A DNA stretch of 7,038 bases from an uncultured Veillonellaceae bacterium (GCA_958439155.1 CAUBUJ010000089.1:1-7038); one strand, 5' to 3'. Positions 1 through 6,842 are shown, counted from the stretch's first letter. Program-made: numbers and translations. Notes: generated by a model not told the origin, from the letters alone.

Positions 1-855
1 GACAGCCCCCACCGTTTCTGCCTCTTCAATAAACCATTCCGGATGCGCCGCCTGCAGTGCCTCTTTCACAGCGGGTCTTGCTTTTCTTGGAAGCATCATG
101 AAGAAGGCACTGCCGCTGCCGCTCATCATGGCGGGCCAGCCCTGGGCGGCAAGTTCTTCCTTTGTTTCTCTAAGGACTGGGGCAATGGGGAAGAGGGCTG
201 CTTCGAAATCATTGGAGAGAGCGCTTATAAGGGCGGAGAGGTTCCTTTTCTCTATCGCCCGGGCCGCTTTGGCGCTAGTATTTTTGGAAGGGCCCTTCCT
301 TTTGTCGATTTCCCGGTAGGCCGCACCGGTAGAAACGGAAATATTGGGGCGGACGATGAGGAGGGAAATCCCCGGCCATGCCGGAAGGGGCGTGAGCACG
401 TCGCCGATGCCGCCGCACCGGGCACAGCCGCCGCGGATGCAGAAAGGAATGTCCGCGCCGAGGGATGCCGCTGCCCGCTCGAGCACATGAATGGGAAGAC
501 GAGCGCCGGTCATGCGGGAAAGACCGCGGAAGACTGCCGCCGCATCCGCCGATCCGCCTCCAAGACCCGCTTCAGAAGGAATGCGCTTCGCAAGAGTCAT
601 GGCCGCCCCGCCGGGAAGGCCGGTGAGGCGGAAGAAGCACTGCGCCGCCTGCCACATGAGATTGTCCGGTCCTTCCGGCGCGCTTCCCTCCGTCACCGTA
701 AGGGATATCCTCTCTGCCGGCGCAAGGGTGATCGTATCGGCAAGAGAAATGCTGTGCATCACTGTATCCAATTCATGGTACCCATCCGCCCGGCGATGCA
801 GTACGGGCAGTGTGAAATTCAGTTTCGCAAACGCTGTTTCTGTGACACAGTTCAT
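1..855 (-). CDS. ispE: 4-diphosphocytidyl-2-C-methyl-D-erythritol kinase IspE (C-terminus cut by window edge)
   Basis: Cytoplasmic GHMP-family kinase of the non-mevalonate (MEP) isoprenoid pathway. It phosphorylates the 2-hydroxyl of CDP-methylerythritol with ATP. The frame is open for 285 codons to the window edge. Visible motifs are AKLNF near residues 10-14 with the candidate catalytic Lys11, GYHELDTVM at 25-33, the glycine-rich ATP loop PSEAGLGGGSADAAA at 93-107, GADIPF at 133-138 with the candidate catalytic Asp135, and the C-terminal GHMP motif MSGSGSAFF at 244-252. IspE proteins are usually about 280-300 residues, so only a few codons should be missing. The ATG at 855 is chosen because it follows an AGGAGG ribosome site (on + strand cctcct, 860-865) and starts at the usual distance from the AKLNF motif. 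One oddity is three cysteines (139, 144, 147) in the segment CIRGGCARCGG, where relatives often carry Thr/Ala. It is divergent from the YitT gene. I found no convincing promoter of its own in the 215-bp gap. Confidence 0.95.
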   Translation of the reverse strand, partial: MNCVTETAFAKLNFTLPVLHRRADGYHELDTVMHSISLADTITLAPAERISLTVTEGSAPEGPDNLMWQAAQCFFRLTGLPGGAAMTLAKRIPSEAGLGGGSADAAAVFRGLSRMTGARLPIHVLERAAASLGADIPFCIRGGCARCGGIGDVLTPLPAWPGISLLIVRPNISVSTGAAYREIDKRKGPSKNTSAKAARAIEKRNLSALISALSNDFEAALFPIAPVLRETKEELAAQGWPAMMSGSGSAFFMMLPRKARPAVKEALQAAHPEWFIEEAETVGAV

Positions 856-918
856 ACATCCTCCTATCCGGTAAGACCCATCAGGGAAGACAAGGCTCTT
901 CCGGGAAGGGCCCTGTCC

Positions 919-947
919 TTGCGAAGTTTTACAGGTTTCTCTATAAT
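919..947 (+). promoter_or_regulatory. Sigma70/sigmaA-type promoter for the yitT unit
   Basis: TTGCGA at 919-924 (4 of 6 matches to TTGACA), a 17-bp spacer, then a perfect TATAAT at 942-947. Transcription would start near 954 and give an untranslated leader of about 117 nt before the ATG at 1071. The match quality and spacing are good and the site lies in the only sizeable gap upstream of the rightward genes. Just downstream, at 955-962, is the perfect 8-bp palindrome CAAGCTTG, which would overlap the start site. The assignment is by sequence only. Confidence 0.7.
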
Positions 948-1059
948 ACAAGTACAAGCTTGATACAGGCGCGAGGGCGCGTCAGACAGGGGAAGGTAGC
1001 GGGAGAGGCCTTCTTTTCTCTATGCCCTCTCTTTTCATTCTATCGCGGCTGGCCGCAGA

Positions 1060-1064
1060 AAGGA
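1060..1064 (+). promoter_or_regulatory. Ribosome binding site deciding the yitT start
   Basis: AAGGA lies 6 nt before the ATG at 1071. A second in-frame ATG at 1065 directly abuts the site and would have no spacer, so 1071 is preferred. A frame-open TTG at 960 would add a 37-residue head (MIQARGRV...) that is unlike the family, has no ribosome site and sits almost on the predicted transcription start. It is rejected as the start. Confidence 0.7.
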
Positions 1065-1070
1065 ATGTCT

Positions 1071-2045
1071 ATGAAACGGAATGATTTCCGCCTCAATTCG
1101 TATTTCTTCACCACTGTCGTCACCATCGCGGGGTGCTTCATTTATTCCCTTGGGATCAATCTGTTCTTCGTGCAGCACCAGTTCATTGCCGGAGGATTTA
1201 CAGGGATCGCCATGATCATTTACTATCTCACAGGCCTTCCCATCGGCGTGACCAATGCGGCGCTCAACGTGCCGATCCTGCTCCTGTCTCTCCGGTACAT
1301 GGGGCGTTTCTATACGGTGGTTACCATCATCGGCACCATCGCCCTGTCCCTCCTCATCGACGCGACGAACGCCCTCTCTGCTCTCCAGGTGGTGCAGGAC
1401 CCGATCATCGCCGCCATTTCCGGGGGCGTCCTCATCGGCACAGGCTGCGGGATCCTCTACCGGTACAATTCCAACAGCGGCGGCCTCGACGTAATCGGCG
1501 CCATTGTGAAGAAATATTACAATCTGGAAATCGGCTATGTGGTCTTCGCCTTGAACTGCGTCATTGTGGCGGTATCGGGATTCTTCTTCTCGGTAGAAAC
1601 CGCCATCAATACGCTGGTCGCCATGTATATCAGCGCCAATGTATCAAGCCGCATCGTCATCGGCTTCGCCCAGCGGAAGACCGCCTTTATCGTATCAGAG
1701 AAACCATATGAACTCTCCGACGCGATTCTCCGCCATATCCATCACGGGGCGACCCTCCTCTACGGACAAGGGGCCTATACCGGCGGGGATAAGAAAATTA
1801 TTTTCGCCATCATCAATCTGACCCAGATTTCCAAATTGAAATGGCTCATCCGCAGCATTGATCCCCACGCGTTTCTCTTTATTATGAATACCACCGACGT
1901 GATTGGCCGGGGATTCACCAGTCCCATCTCTTCCTTTTCTACCGCGCCGGTCACCAGCCGGTACCGCTGCGGCGCCGAGGGAGAGCTCCTCCCCACCGAG
2001 GCCTGGCAGGATGTGCTGGACCGGGAAAAAGCGGGAAAGCGGTAA
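1071..2045 (+). CDS. YitT-family membrane protein (DUF161 plus DUF2179)
   Basis: Predicted integral membrane protein of 324 residues, about the usual size of the YitT family or slightly longer. The N-terminal half (DUF161-like) has about six hydrophobic segments, near residues 11-34, 42-58, 62-75, 80-97, 111-130 and 154-174. It also has the family motifs AGGFTGIAMI (40-49) and a Gly/Asn-rich stretch RYNSNSGGLDVIGA (131-144). The C-terminal part from about residue 200 is soluble and DUF2179-like: IVIGFAQRKTAFIVSE (195-210), GATLLYGQGAYTG (226-238) and the terminal DVIGRGF (276-282). A tail of about 40 residues (285-324) follows, which is longer than I expect for many relatives. The biochemical function of the family is not established; a transport or sensing role is a guess. 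It shares a transcript with the small exported protein 26 nt downstream and is divergent from ispE. Confidence 0.9.
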   Translation: MKRNDFRLNSYFFTTVVTIAGCFIYSLGINLFFVQHQFIAGGFTGIAMIIYYLTGLPIGVTNAALNVPILLLSLRYMGRFYTVVTIIGTIALSLLIDATNALSALQVVQDPIIAAISGGVLIGTGCGILYRYNSNSGGLDVIGAIVKKYYNLEIGYVVFALNCVIVAVSGFFFSVETAINTLVAMYISANVSSRIVIGFAQRKTAFIVSEKPYELSDAILRHIHHGATLLYGQGAYTGGDKKIIFAIINLTQISKLKWLIRSIDPHAFLFIMNTTDVIGRGFTSPISSFSTAPVTSRYRCGAEGELLPTEAWQDVLDREKAGKR

Positions 2046-2071
2046 TTTCTCATTCCTTCCAAGGAGGCTTT

Positions 2072-2488
2072 ATGAAATATTTTCTTCCTCTTCTCATAAG
2101 CGCGGCGGCGCTTGCCCTCCCTCTCTGCAGTGAGGCGTCGCAGCCGGTGATTTCTTCCACTTCTTACAGTATGTTCTCCACTTCCTCCACTTCCGGCCGG
2201 GCGTCTCTCCTCTATACGGACGGCACAGGACGGCTCACGGAATTTTCCGCCGATACGGAGAAAGATGTGATCACTGTGACCATCCGCCAGGACGGCGCGG
2301 TCATGTGGCGCCGTTCCTTCCCTGCGGGAGAGGGCGGATTCTCCGTGTCCCGCATTGACTCCAACGGCGAGGTCTACTTCCTCATGGATATTGGCGGCCG
2401 CTCTTACAAGGCTGCCCCCGGCCGAAGCGGCGAATGGGATGTGCGTCCTATAGAAAAAGAGAAAGAGGCCGTCCCTCTCGCCAGGTAA
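2072..2488 (+). CDS. Small predicted exported protein, unknown function
   Basis: A 138-residue protein that I do not recognise. The first 22 residues look like a Sec signal peptide: MKYF start, hydrophobic core LPLLISAAALALPL, and a plausible signal peptidase I site after SEA at 22. A cysteine at 19 is preceded by Leu-Pro-Leu, which is a poor lipobox, so a lipoprotein is less likely. Residues 23-44 are rich in Ser/Thr (SSTSYSMFSTSSTSG). The rest is polar with alternating hydrophobic residues (DVITVTIRQDGAVMWRRSF, GEVYFLMDIGGRSYKA), which suggests a small beta-rich domain. The charged tail is IEKEKEAVPLAR. There are no cysteines after the signal peptide. A strong AAGGAGG site (2061-2067) sits 4 nt before the ATG, and the gene starts 26 nt after the yitT stop. 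It is therefore very likely a real gene in that operon, ended by the terminator at 2511-2546. It may be restricted to a narrow lineage. Confidence 0.8.
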   Translation: MKYFLPLLISAAALALPLCSEASQPVISSTSYSMFSTSSTSGRASLLYTDGTGRLTEFSADTEKDVITVTIRQDGAVMWRRSFPAGEGGFSVSRIDSNGEVYFLMDIGGRSYKAAPGRSGEWDVRPIEKEKEAVPLAR

Positions 2489-2510
2489 AGAGTTTCCAAG
2501 TAAAAGCATA

Positions 2511-2546
2511 AAAAAAGCATTTCGTCACAAGACGGAGTGCTTTTTT
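2511..2546. terminator. Bidirectional intrinsic terminator between convergent operons
   Basis: A stem of up to 16 bp (arms 2511-2526 and 2531-2546, including two G-U pairs on the + strand reading) encloses the 4-nt loop ACAA. The 3' arm ends in six T residues and the 5' arm begins with six or more A residues, so both strands give a hairpin followed by a U tract. It sits 22 nt after the stop of the small exported protein and 37 nt after the stop of the uracil-DNA glycosylase, so it can end both transcripts. Confidence 0.92.
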
Positions 2547-2583
2547 ATTGAAAAGAGGCATGCCATGGCATCCGCCCCTTTGA

Positions 2584-3324
2584 TTATCCTCTGCCGTGCC
2601 GCTCTGCCCGGACCTGGGCCAGGCTCTTCAGCAGATCCGGCGGGGGATCGCTTTTCCAGACCCAGTCCGGCGCGGCTGCTGCGGCCCGTTCTTTCGCCGC
2701 TTTCAAATCGTAGTATACATTCCATTTCGACGCCACCAGGTCGCGGCCGTACTGGCGGAGAAGGTACGCCGGGTGGAAAGTGGGCATCACTGGGATGCCT
2801 TCCCACTCTATCCACTGGCCGCGGCACCGGATGATGCTCCCTTCATGACCGAGGAAGAAACGGAGCGCTGCTTTTCCAAGAGCGACGATTACCTTCGGCC
2901 CGGCCAGACGGATCTCTTCCCGGAGCCACAGGTCGGCGCAGAATTTTCCTTCCGCAATATCCGGCGTGCGGTTTCCTCTGGGGCGGCATTTTACAATATT
3001 GGTGACGTACACATGGTCCCTCGTGATGCCCACAGAAGCGAGGGCTTTGTCCAGAAGCTGGCCGGAAGGCCCTACGAGTGGGGCGCCATAGTCATCTTCG
3101 ACCGCGCCGGGCCCTTCACCGACGATCATGAGCGGCGCATCTGCCGGACCGGTGGAAAGGACAGGACCTAAATTTCCTTCCTGCCGGAGAGGACAGGCGG
3201 CGCACCGGCGGATGGCAGCAGCCAGCTCGTCATGATTTTTATACCGCGCCCCATAGGGAGTCTTCTCCTCCTCTGCCGCGGCGGGAGCGGTTTCTTTCGT
3301 ATCATCATTTCCCCAAAGATCCAT
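2584..3324 (-). CDS. udg: Type-4 uracil-DNA glycosylase (4Fe-4S family)
   Basis: Base-excision repair enzyme of 246 residues that removes uracil from DNA. The family core is clear. The first catalytic motif GEGPGAVED is at 69-77, followed by GAPLVGPSGQLLD (80-92). TNIVKCRPRGNRTP is at 108-121 and the second catalytic motif HPAYLL at 184-189, containing His184. Four cysteines fit the iron-sulfur cluster ligands of family 4: Cys41 and Cys44 (CAAC), Cys113 (in VKCRPR) and Cys129. The first 35 residues, rich in Ala, Glu and Lys, form an extension that is probably flexible, and residues after about 210 are a variable tail. The ATG at 3324 is preceded by GGAG (3333-3336) with an 8-nt gap. It lies only 3 nt after the dnaB stop, so translation is probably coupled. 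Last gene of the lonC-dnaB-udg operon. Confidence 0.93.
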   Translation of the reverse strand: MDLWGNDDTKETAPAAAEEEKTPYGARYKNHDELAAAIRRCAACPLRQEGNLGPVLSTGPADAPLMIVGEGPGAVEDDYGAPLVGPSGQLLDKALASVGITRDHVYVTNIVKCRPRGNRTPDIAEGKFCADLWLREEIRLAGPKVIVALGKAALRFFLGHEGSIIRCRGQWIEWEGIPVMPTFHPAYLLRQYGRDLVASKWNVYYDLKAAKERAAAAAPDWVWKSDPPPDLLKSLAQVRAERHGRG

Positions 3325-3327
3325 GGT

Positions 3328-4743
3328 TTATGCTCCTTCCGGCTCGCTCCGGTCCGTCGTCTCATAGAAGAGAGTGAACTGGCCGGCGAAGTACATTTCC
3401 ACCGTGCCGACCGGGCCGTTGCGGTTTTTCGCGAGGATAATTTCGGTGAGATTCTTTTTCTCATCGTCTTCTTCCAGTTCCTTATTGTAGTACGCTTCCC
3501 GGTAAAGGAAACTCACCATGTCCGCGTCCTGTTCGAGGGACCCTGATTCACGCAGGTCTGACAGGAAAGGCCGGTGATCCTGGCGGGCTTCCACGCTCCG
3601 CGACAGCTGGGACAGGGCGATGACCGGCACATTGAGTTCTCTCGCCAGCCCTTTGAGGGACCGGGAAATGTCGGAAATTTCCTGCTGCCGGCTGTCGCTG
3701 GCGCGCATGCCCCGGCTCTGCATGAGCTGGAGGTAGTCGATGATGATCAGATCCAGGCCGTGCTCTGCTTTGAGGCGGCGCGCTTTCGACCGGATATCCG
3801 CCACGGTGATGCCTGAGGTGTCGTCGATGTAGAGAGGCGCTTCCATGAGGACGCTTGCCGCGTTGGCCAGGCTCGTCCAGTCCCGCTGGGTGGCAAGGCG
3901 GCCGGTGCGGATTTTCTGGCTGTCCACCAGGGCGGTGGAGCAGAGAAGACGCTGCACCAGCTGGCTTCTCGGCATTTCAAGAGAGAAGAAGGCCACCGTC
4001 TTTTTGAGGCCGACGCTTACATTCTTCGCGATATTGAGGACGAAGGCGGTCTTCCCCATGGATGGGCGGGCGGCGACGATGATGAAATCCCCTTTCTGGA
4101 AGCCTGTGGTGAGGGAGTCGAGCCGCATGAAGCCCGAGGAAAGGCCGGTGATGCCGCTGGGATTCTGGTATTTCTGATTGATATCGATCAATTCCTGGGA
4201 CACCGCCTCCCCGAGGGGCACGAAGTCTGTCTTCCTGTCGTCTTTGGACACTTCGAGGATGCGCCTCTCCGCGTCGTCTACGATCTCGATGGTGTCATCC
4301 CTGCCTTCGTAGGCCTGGGCGGCGATTTCATTGGCGGCGCCGATGAGCTGGCGGAGTTTGGCCTTGTCCCGGACGATTTCCGCATGGCGCCGCACCGCTT
4401 TCGGCAGGATGCAGTGTTCCGGCAGTTCGTTCACATACATCATGCCGCCCACATCGTCGAGACGCCCCATGCGGCGCAGTTCTTCCGTGGCGGTGAGAAT
4501 GTCCACTTCTTTCCCTTGATGGGCCAGGTTGAGAATCGCTTTGAAAATGACGGCGTGCGCTTCTTTGTAAAAATCTTCCGGCCGGAGGATGTCTTCTGCA
4601 GTGATCACTGCGTCTTTGTCGAGAAGCATCCCTCCGAGAACGGACTGCTCCGCTTCAATATTCTGCGGCGGCAGCCGGTCCACTGCCATGACTGCCGTAT
4701 CTTCGGGCTTCCTCTTTTTATAATTGTCTTTATCAAAAGCCAT
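3328..4743 (-). CDS. dnaB: Replicative DNA helicase DnaB (DnaC in Bacillus naming)
   Basis: Hexameric helicase that unwinds DNA at the replication fork and works with DnaG primase and the helicase loader. The 471 residues are a normal length. The N-terminal domain starts with LPPQNIEAEQSVLGGML (24-40), the classic opening. The RecA-like C-terminal ATPase starts near 185. It has Walker A ARPSMGKT (225-232), the SLEM motif with candidate catalytic Glu255 (254-257), Walker B LIIIDYLQL (332-340, Asp336), the H4/DNA-loop block from SQLSRSVEARQ (378-388) through DLRESGSLEQDADM (396-409), and the arginine-finger motif AKNRNGPVG (438-446). No intein or insertion is visible. The ATG at 4743 has AAGGAG (4750-4755) 6 nt upstream. 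The gene starts 49 nt after the LonC-type protease stop and ends 3 nt before udg, so it is the middle gene of the operon. No separate promoter is apparent in the short gap. Confidence 0.98.
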   Translation of the reverse strand: MAFDKDNYKKRKPEDTAVMAVDRLPPQNIEAEQSVLGGMLLDKDAVITAEDILRPEDFYKEAHAVIFKAILNLAHQGKEVDILTATEELRRMGRLDDVGGMMYVNELPEHCILPKAVRRHAEIVRDKAKLRQLIGAANEIAAQAYEGRDDTIEIVDDAERRILEVSKDDRKTDFVPLGEAVSQELIDINQKYQNPSGITGLSSGFMRLDSLTTGFQKGDFIIVAARPSMGKTAFVLNIAKNVSVGLKKTVAFFSLEMPRSQLVQRLLCSTALVDSQKIRTGRLATQRDWTSLANAASVLMEAPLYIDDTSGITVADIRSKARRLKAEHGLDLIIIDYLQLMQSRGMRASDSRQQEISDISRSLKGLARELNVPVIALSQLSRSVEARQDHRPFLSDLRESGSLEQDADMVSFLYREAYYNKELEEDDEKKNLTEIILAKNRNGPVGTVEMYFAGQFTLFYETTDRSEPEGA

Positions 4744-4792
4744 TTGGTTCTCCTTATATATGATGAGGCCCTTCAGAAAGAAGGCACCGGCC

Positions 4793-6727
4793 TTACTTCG
4801 TCTCCTGATGTCCTTCCGGCATCATCCACTGGATGGCCTCTTCGATGGTTTTGACCGGTACCACTTGCATGCCAAGGCAGGACGGGCTGATGTCATCCTT
4901 ATTTTTCATAGGGATAAGCATGCCTTTCATGCCTGCCTGGGCAGCGCCGAAGGCTTTTTCATGGACGCCTCCCACAGGCTTGATGTCGCCGGAAAGGGAA
5001 ATTTCCCCGGTCACGGCAAAGTCCTGGCGGAGGGGCCGCTTTTCAATGGCAGAGAGGATAGCCATGGTGATGGCGCTCCCCGCGGAAGGGCCGTCAATAT
5101 TGCCGCCTCCCACGATATTGATGTGCAAGTCGTAATCGGAGAGATCTTTTCCAAGAAGGCGCCGCACCGTCGCCGCTGCGGTGACCACCGAGTCCTTCGC
5201 CATGGAGCCGGCGGTTTCATTGAAACGGATCGTTCCTTTTCCTTTTTCTCCTGCCGGGTAGGCTGCCGCCTCGATTTCGATGCAGCTCCCCCAGTAACCG
5301 GCTACGCCAAGGCCGTAAATATGGCCAATCTCCGGCGTCCCAGAGGCGAGCTCTTCCCGCCAGGGAGAAATCCTCGCCGCCCGGGCGGTATCCCGCACCA
5401 TCTGACAGGTAATGACAGCGTCTTCCCGGTTTCCCGCTTCATAGACAGCCCGCCCATAGGCGTCGGAAAGGAGATTCACCGCTTTCCGCCCTTCCATGGT
5501 GTACTCGCTGATGAGCGCTGCCGCGCCGTCTTCCATTTGCGCGTGGAGCCGGCCTGCCGCGGCGGAAGCGATCTGGGCGACCTCTCCCGGCTGGAGGGGC
5601 TCAAAGAAAATTTCCGCGCACCGCGACCGGATAGCCGGATTCAGTTCTTCCGGCATGCGAGTGGTGGCACCGATGAGAATGAAATCAGCAGGCGCCCCTT
5701 CTTTGAACAGGCGGCGGATATAGGCGGGAATGTAGGGATCTTCCTCATCATAGTAGGCGGAATCAAAATGGACCCGCTTATCCTCGAGAACCTTCAGCAG
5801 TTTATTGAGAAGCATCGGGGCGAGCTCACCGATTTCATCAATGAAAAGCACACCGCCATGGGCATCGGTCACAAGGCCCGGCTTCGGTTCCGGAATGCCT
5901 TCATCGGCCAGATCCCGCTGCGCCCCCTGGTAAATCGGGTCATGCACCGAACCGATGAGGGGGTTGGTCATATCCCGGCTGTCCCACCGGAGGGTGGTGC
6001 CGTCACATTCCACGAAAGGCGCGTCCTTCCGGAAGACCGAGCCCGGCCGGGCCGCTGCCGCTGCCAGCACCAGACGAGCCGCGGTAGTCTTCCCCACGCC
6101 GGGCGGGCCGTAGAGAATCATGTGCTGCGGATAAGGCGAAGCGAGCTTGGCCAGCATGGCCTCCACCGCTTCTTTCTGCCCTACGATCTCCGACAGCTTC
6201 GATGGGCGGAGCACCTTCATTACCGTATCGGTGAGCTTTACCTTGTCGAGCGCCTCAAGCTTGTCCAGTTTTCTCCTGCTCTCCGGCGTCTCAATGTCTT
6301 CTGTTTCCTCTTCGATGATTTCCCGGCGGATCTCCTCCACATACTCCTGGTTCCGCTCCTCGATGCGCTCGGTGATTTTCTTCTCCAGCTGCTGCTCCAC
6401 AGCGCGCCGCGCCAGGAGATCTGACAGCTTGTCTTCGAGAGCGTCCACAATGGCAGGCACTTCCGCTTCTTCCGGCACCCGGCTGTAATCGCGGCTTTCG
6501 AGGATGAGCCGCTGCAGCCCCACAAGCCGCGTCCGCGGATCTTCCGCGTGGATATACCGCGCCGCGTCATACTGGCTCGTCCGGACGATGAGCTCTTCCG
6601 CGCCGATGAGACTGGCATATATGCTGTAGAGCGCATTGAGTTTCTTCGACAAATCAATGCTCCCGCTGTGATCCTGGCTCTGGCCGCGCCGCACGAGCCG
6701 GCCCAGCAGATCTTTTATATCATCCAT
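4793..6727 (-). CDS. lonC: Lon-family ATP-dependent protease, LonC type
   Basis: AAA+ serine protease of 644 residues. It should unfold and degrade cytosolic protein substrates using ATP. Residues 1-170 replace the large LonA substrate domain and include a charged, likely coiled-coil stretch (about 95-145). The AAA+ module has Walker A GPPGVGKT (207-214), Walker B LFIDEIGEL (294-302, Asp297/Glu298), sensor-1 GATT (353-356) and an arginine-finger candidate in IRSR (366-369). The protease domain (about 465-640) carries the catalytic dyad Ser548 in DGPSAGS and Lys591 in HEKAFGA. Both activities therefore look intact, unlike LonC members with degraded ATPase sites. The length and architecture fit the LonC/LonB group described mainly in spore-forming Firmicutes; LonB is the alternative name. 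The ATG at 6727 has AAGGA (6733-6737) 5 nt upstream. It is the first gene of the operon with dnaB and udg and is preceded by the tandem TATAAT region. Confidence 0.9.
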   Translation of the reverse strand: MDDIKDLLGRLVRRGQSQDHSGSIDLSKKLNALYSIYASLIGAEELIVRTSQYDAARYIHAEDPRTRLVGLQRLILESRDYSRVPEEAEVPAIVDALEDKLSDLLARRAVEQQLEKKITERIEERNQEYVEEIRREIIEEETEDIETPESRRKLDKLEALDKVKLTDTVMKVLRPSKLSEIVGQKEAVEAMLAKLASPYPQHMILYGPPGVGKTTAARLVLAAAAARPGSVFRKDAPFVECDGTTLRWDSRDMTNPLIGSVHDPIYQGAQRDLADEGIPEPKPGLVTDAHGGVLFIDEIGELAPMLLNKLLKVLEDKRVHFDSAYYDEEDPYIPAYIRRLFKEGAPADFILIGATTRMPEELNPAIRSRCAEIFFEPLQPGEVAQIASAAAGRLHAQMEDGAAALISEYTMEGRKAVNLLSDAYGRAVYEAGNREDAVITCQMVRDTARAARISPWREELASGTPEIGHIYGLGVAGYWGSCIEIEAAAYPAGEKGKGTIRFNETAGSMAKDSVVTAAATVRRLLGKDLSDYDLHINIVGGGNIDGPSAGSAITMAILSAIEKRPLRQDFAVTGEISLSGDIKPVGGVHEKAFGAAQAGMKGMLIPMKNKDDISPSCLGMQVVPVKTIEEAIQWMMPEGHQETK

Positions 6728-6748
6728 AGGGATCCTTCCTTCTCATGC

Positions 6749-6791
6749 CCTCTCTTGCCGGAGGGTTTTGAAAAATGACCTCTCCTGCCGG
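6749..6791. repeat. 13-bp direct repeat in the lonC leader
   Basis: CCTCTCTTGCCGG at 6749-6761 and CCTCTCCTGCCGG at 6779-6791 differ at one base and start 30 bp apart. In the leftward transcript they read as two purine-rich GGCARGAGAGG segments upstream of the real ribosome site. The second copy forms part of the hairpin at 6781-6816. Its role is unknown, and chance is possible in such GC-rich sequence. Confidence 0.5.
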
Positions 6792-6816
6792 CACAAGGCC
6801 TCGCCTTTTCAGGAGA
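6781..6816 (-). promoter_or_regulatory. Predicted hairpin in the lonC 5' leader
   Basis: Outer arms TCTCCTG (6781-6787) and CAGGAGA (6810-6816) are perfectly complementary over 7 bp. Nested inside is a second inverted repeat, AAGGC (6795-6799) and GCCTT (6803-6807), with a 3-nt loop. It lies in the predicted leader about 55 nt upstream of the lonC ATG and is not followed by a U tract, so it is not an intrinsic terminator. It could affect mRNA stability or translation. I do not recognise a known riboswitch. Confidence 0.4.
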
Positions 6817-6842
6817 CAGGGGAAATCACTTCCTTTCCTGTT

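Noticed and set aside
43..963. A 306-codon open frame on the + strand opposite ispE.
   Set aside because: It is antisense to a clear IspE with GHMP motifs. Its Arg/Gly/Ala-rich product has no recognisable features, and it spans the divergent promoter region.
930..975. A divergent ispE promoter using TATTAT on the - strand (949-944).
   Set aside because: No -35-like hexamer occurs 16-18 bp upstream (the sequence there is GC-rich) and no TG extension is in register. The box is just the complement of the yitT -10 region.
1775..2509. A 244-codon open frame on the - strand opposite yitT and the small exported gene.
   Set aside because: It overlaps two genes with good ribosome sites and family or signal-peptide features. 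It starts inside the terminator-proximal region and has a composition typical of an antisense shadow.
4724..6424. A 566-codon open frame on the + strand opposite lonC and the dnaB start.
   Set aside because: It lies antisense to a protein with full Lon-family motifs. Its translation is rich in Arg, His and Pro with no domain pattern, and no ribosome site or promoter supports it. Such shadows are common in GC-biased codon usage.
6720..6746. An 8-codon upstream frame (MRRKDPYG) whose TGA overlaps the lonC start, with tandem AGA-AGG codons.
   Set aside because: The AGA-AGG codons are simply the lonC ribosome-site region read in another frame, and the purine stretch before its ATG is too close to act as a ribosome site.
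1022..6756. The 12-mer ATGCCCTCTCTT present in both the yitT leader (1022-1033) and the lonC leader (6745-6756).
   Set aside because: The two copies are in opposite orientations relative to their transcripts. The sequence is low-complexity pyrimidine-rich, and there is no conserved flanking structure, so a shared regulatory role is not supported.
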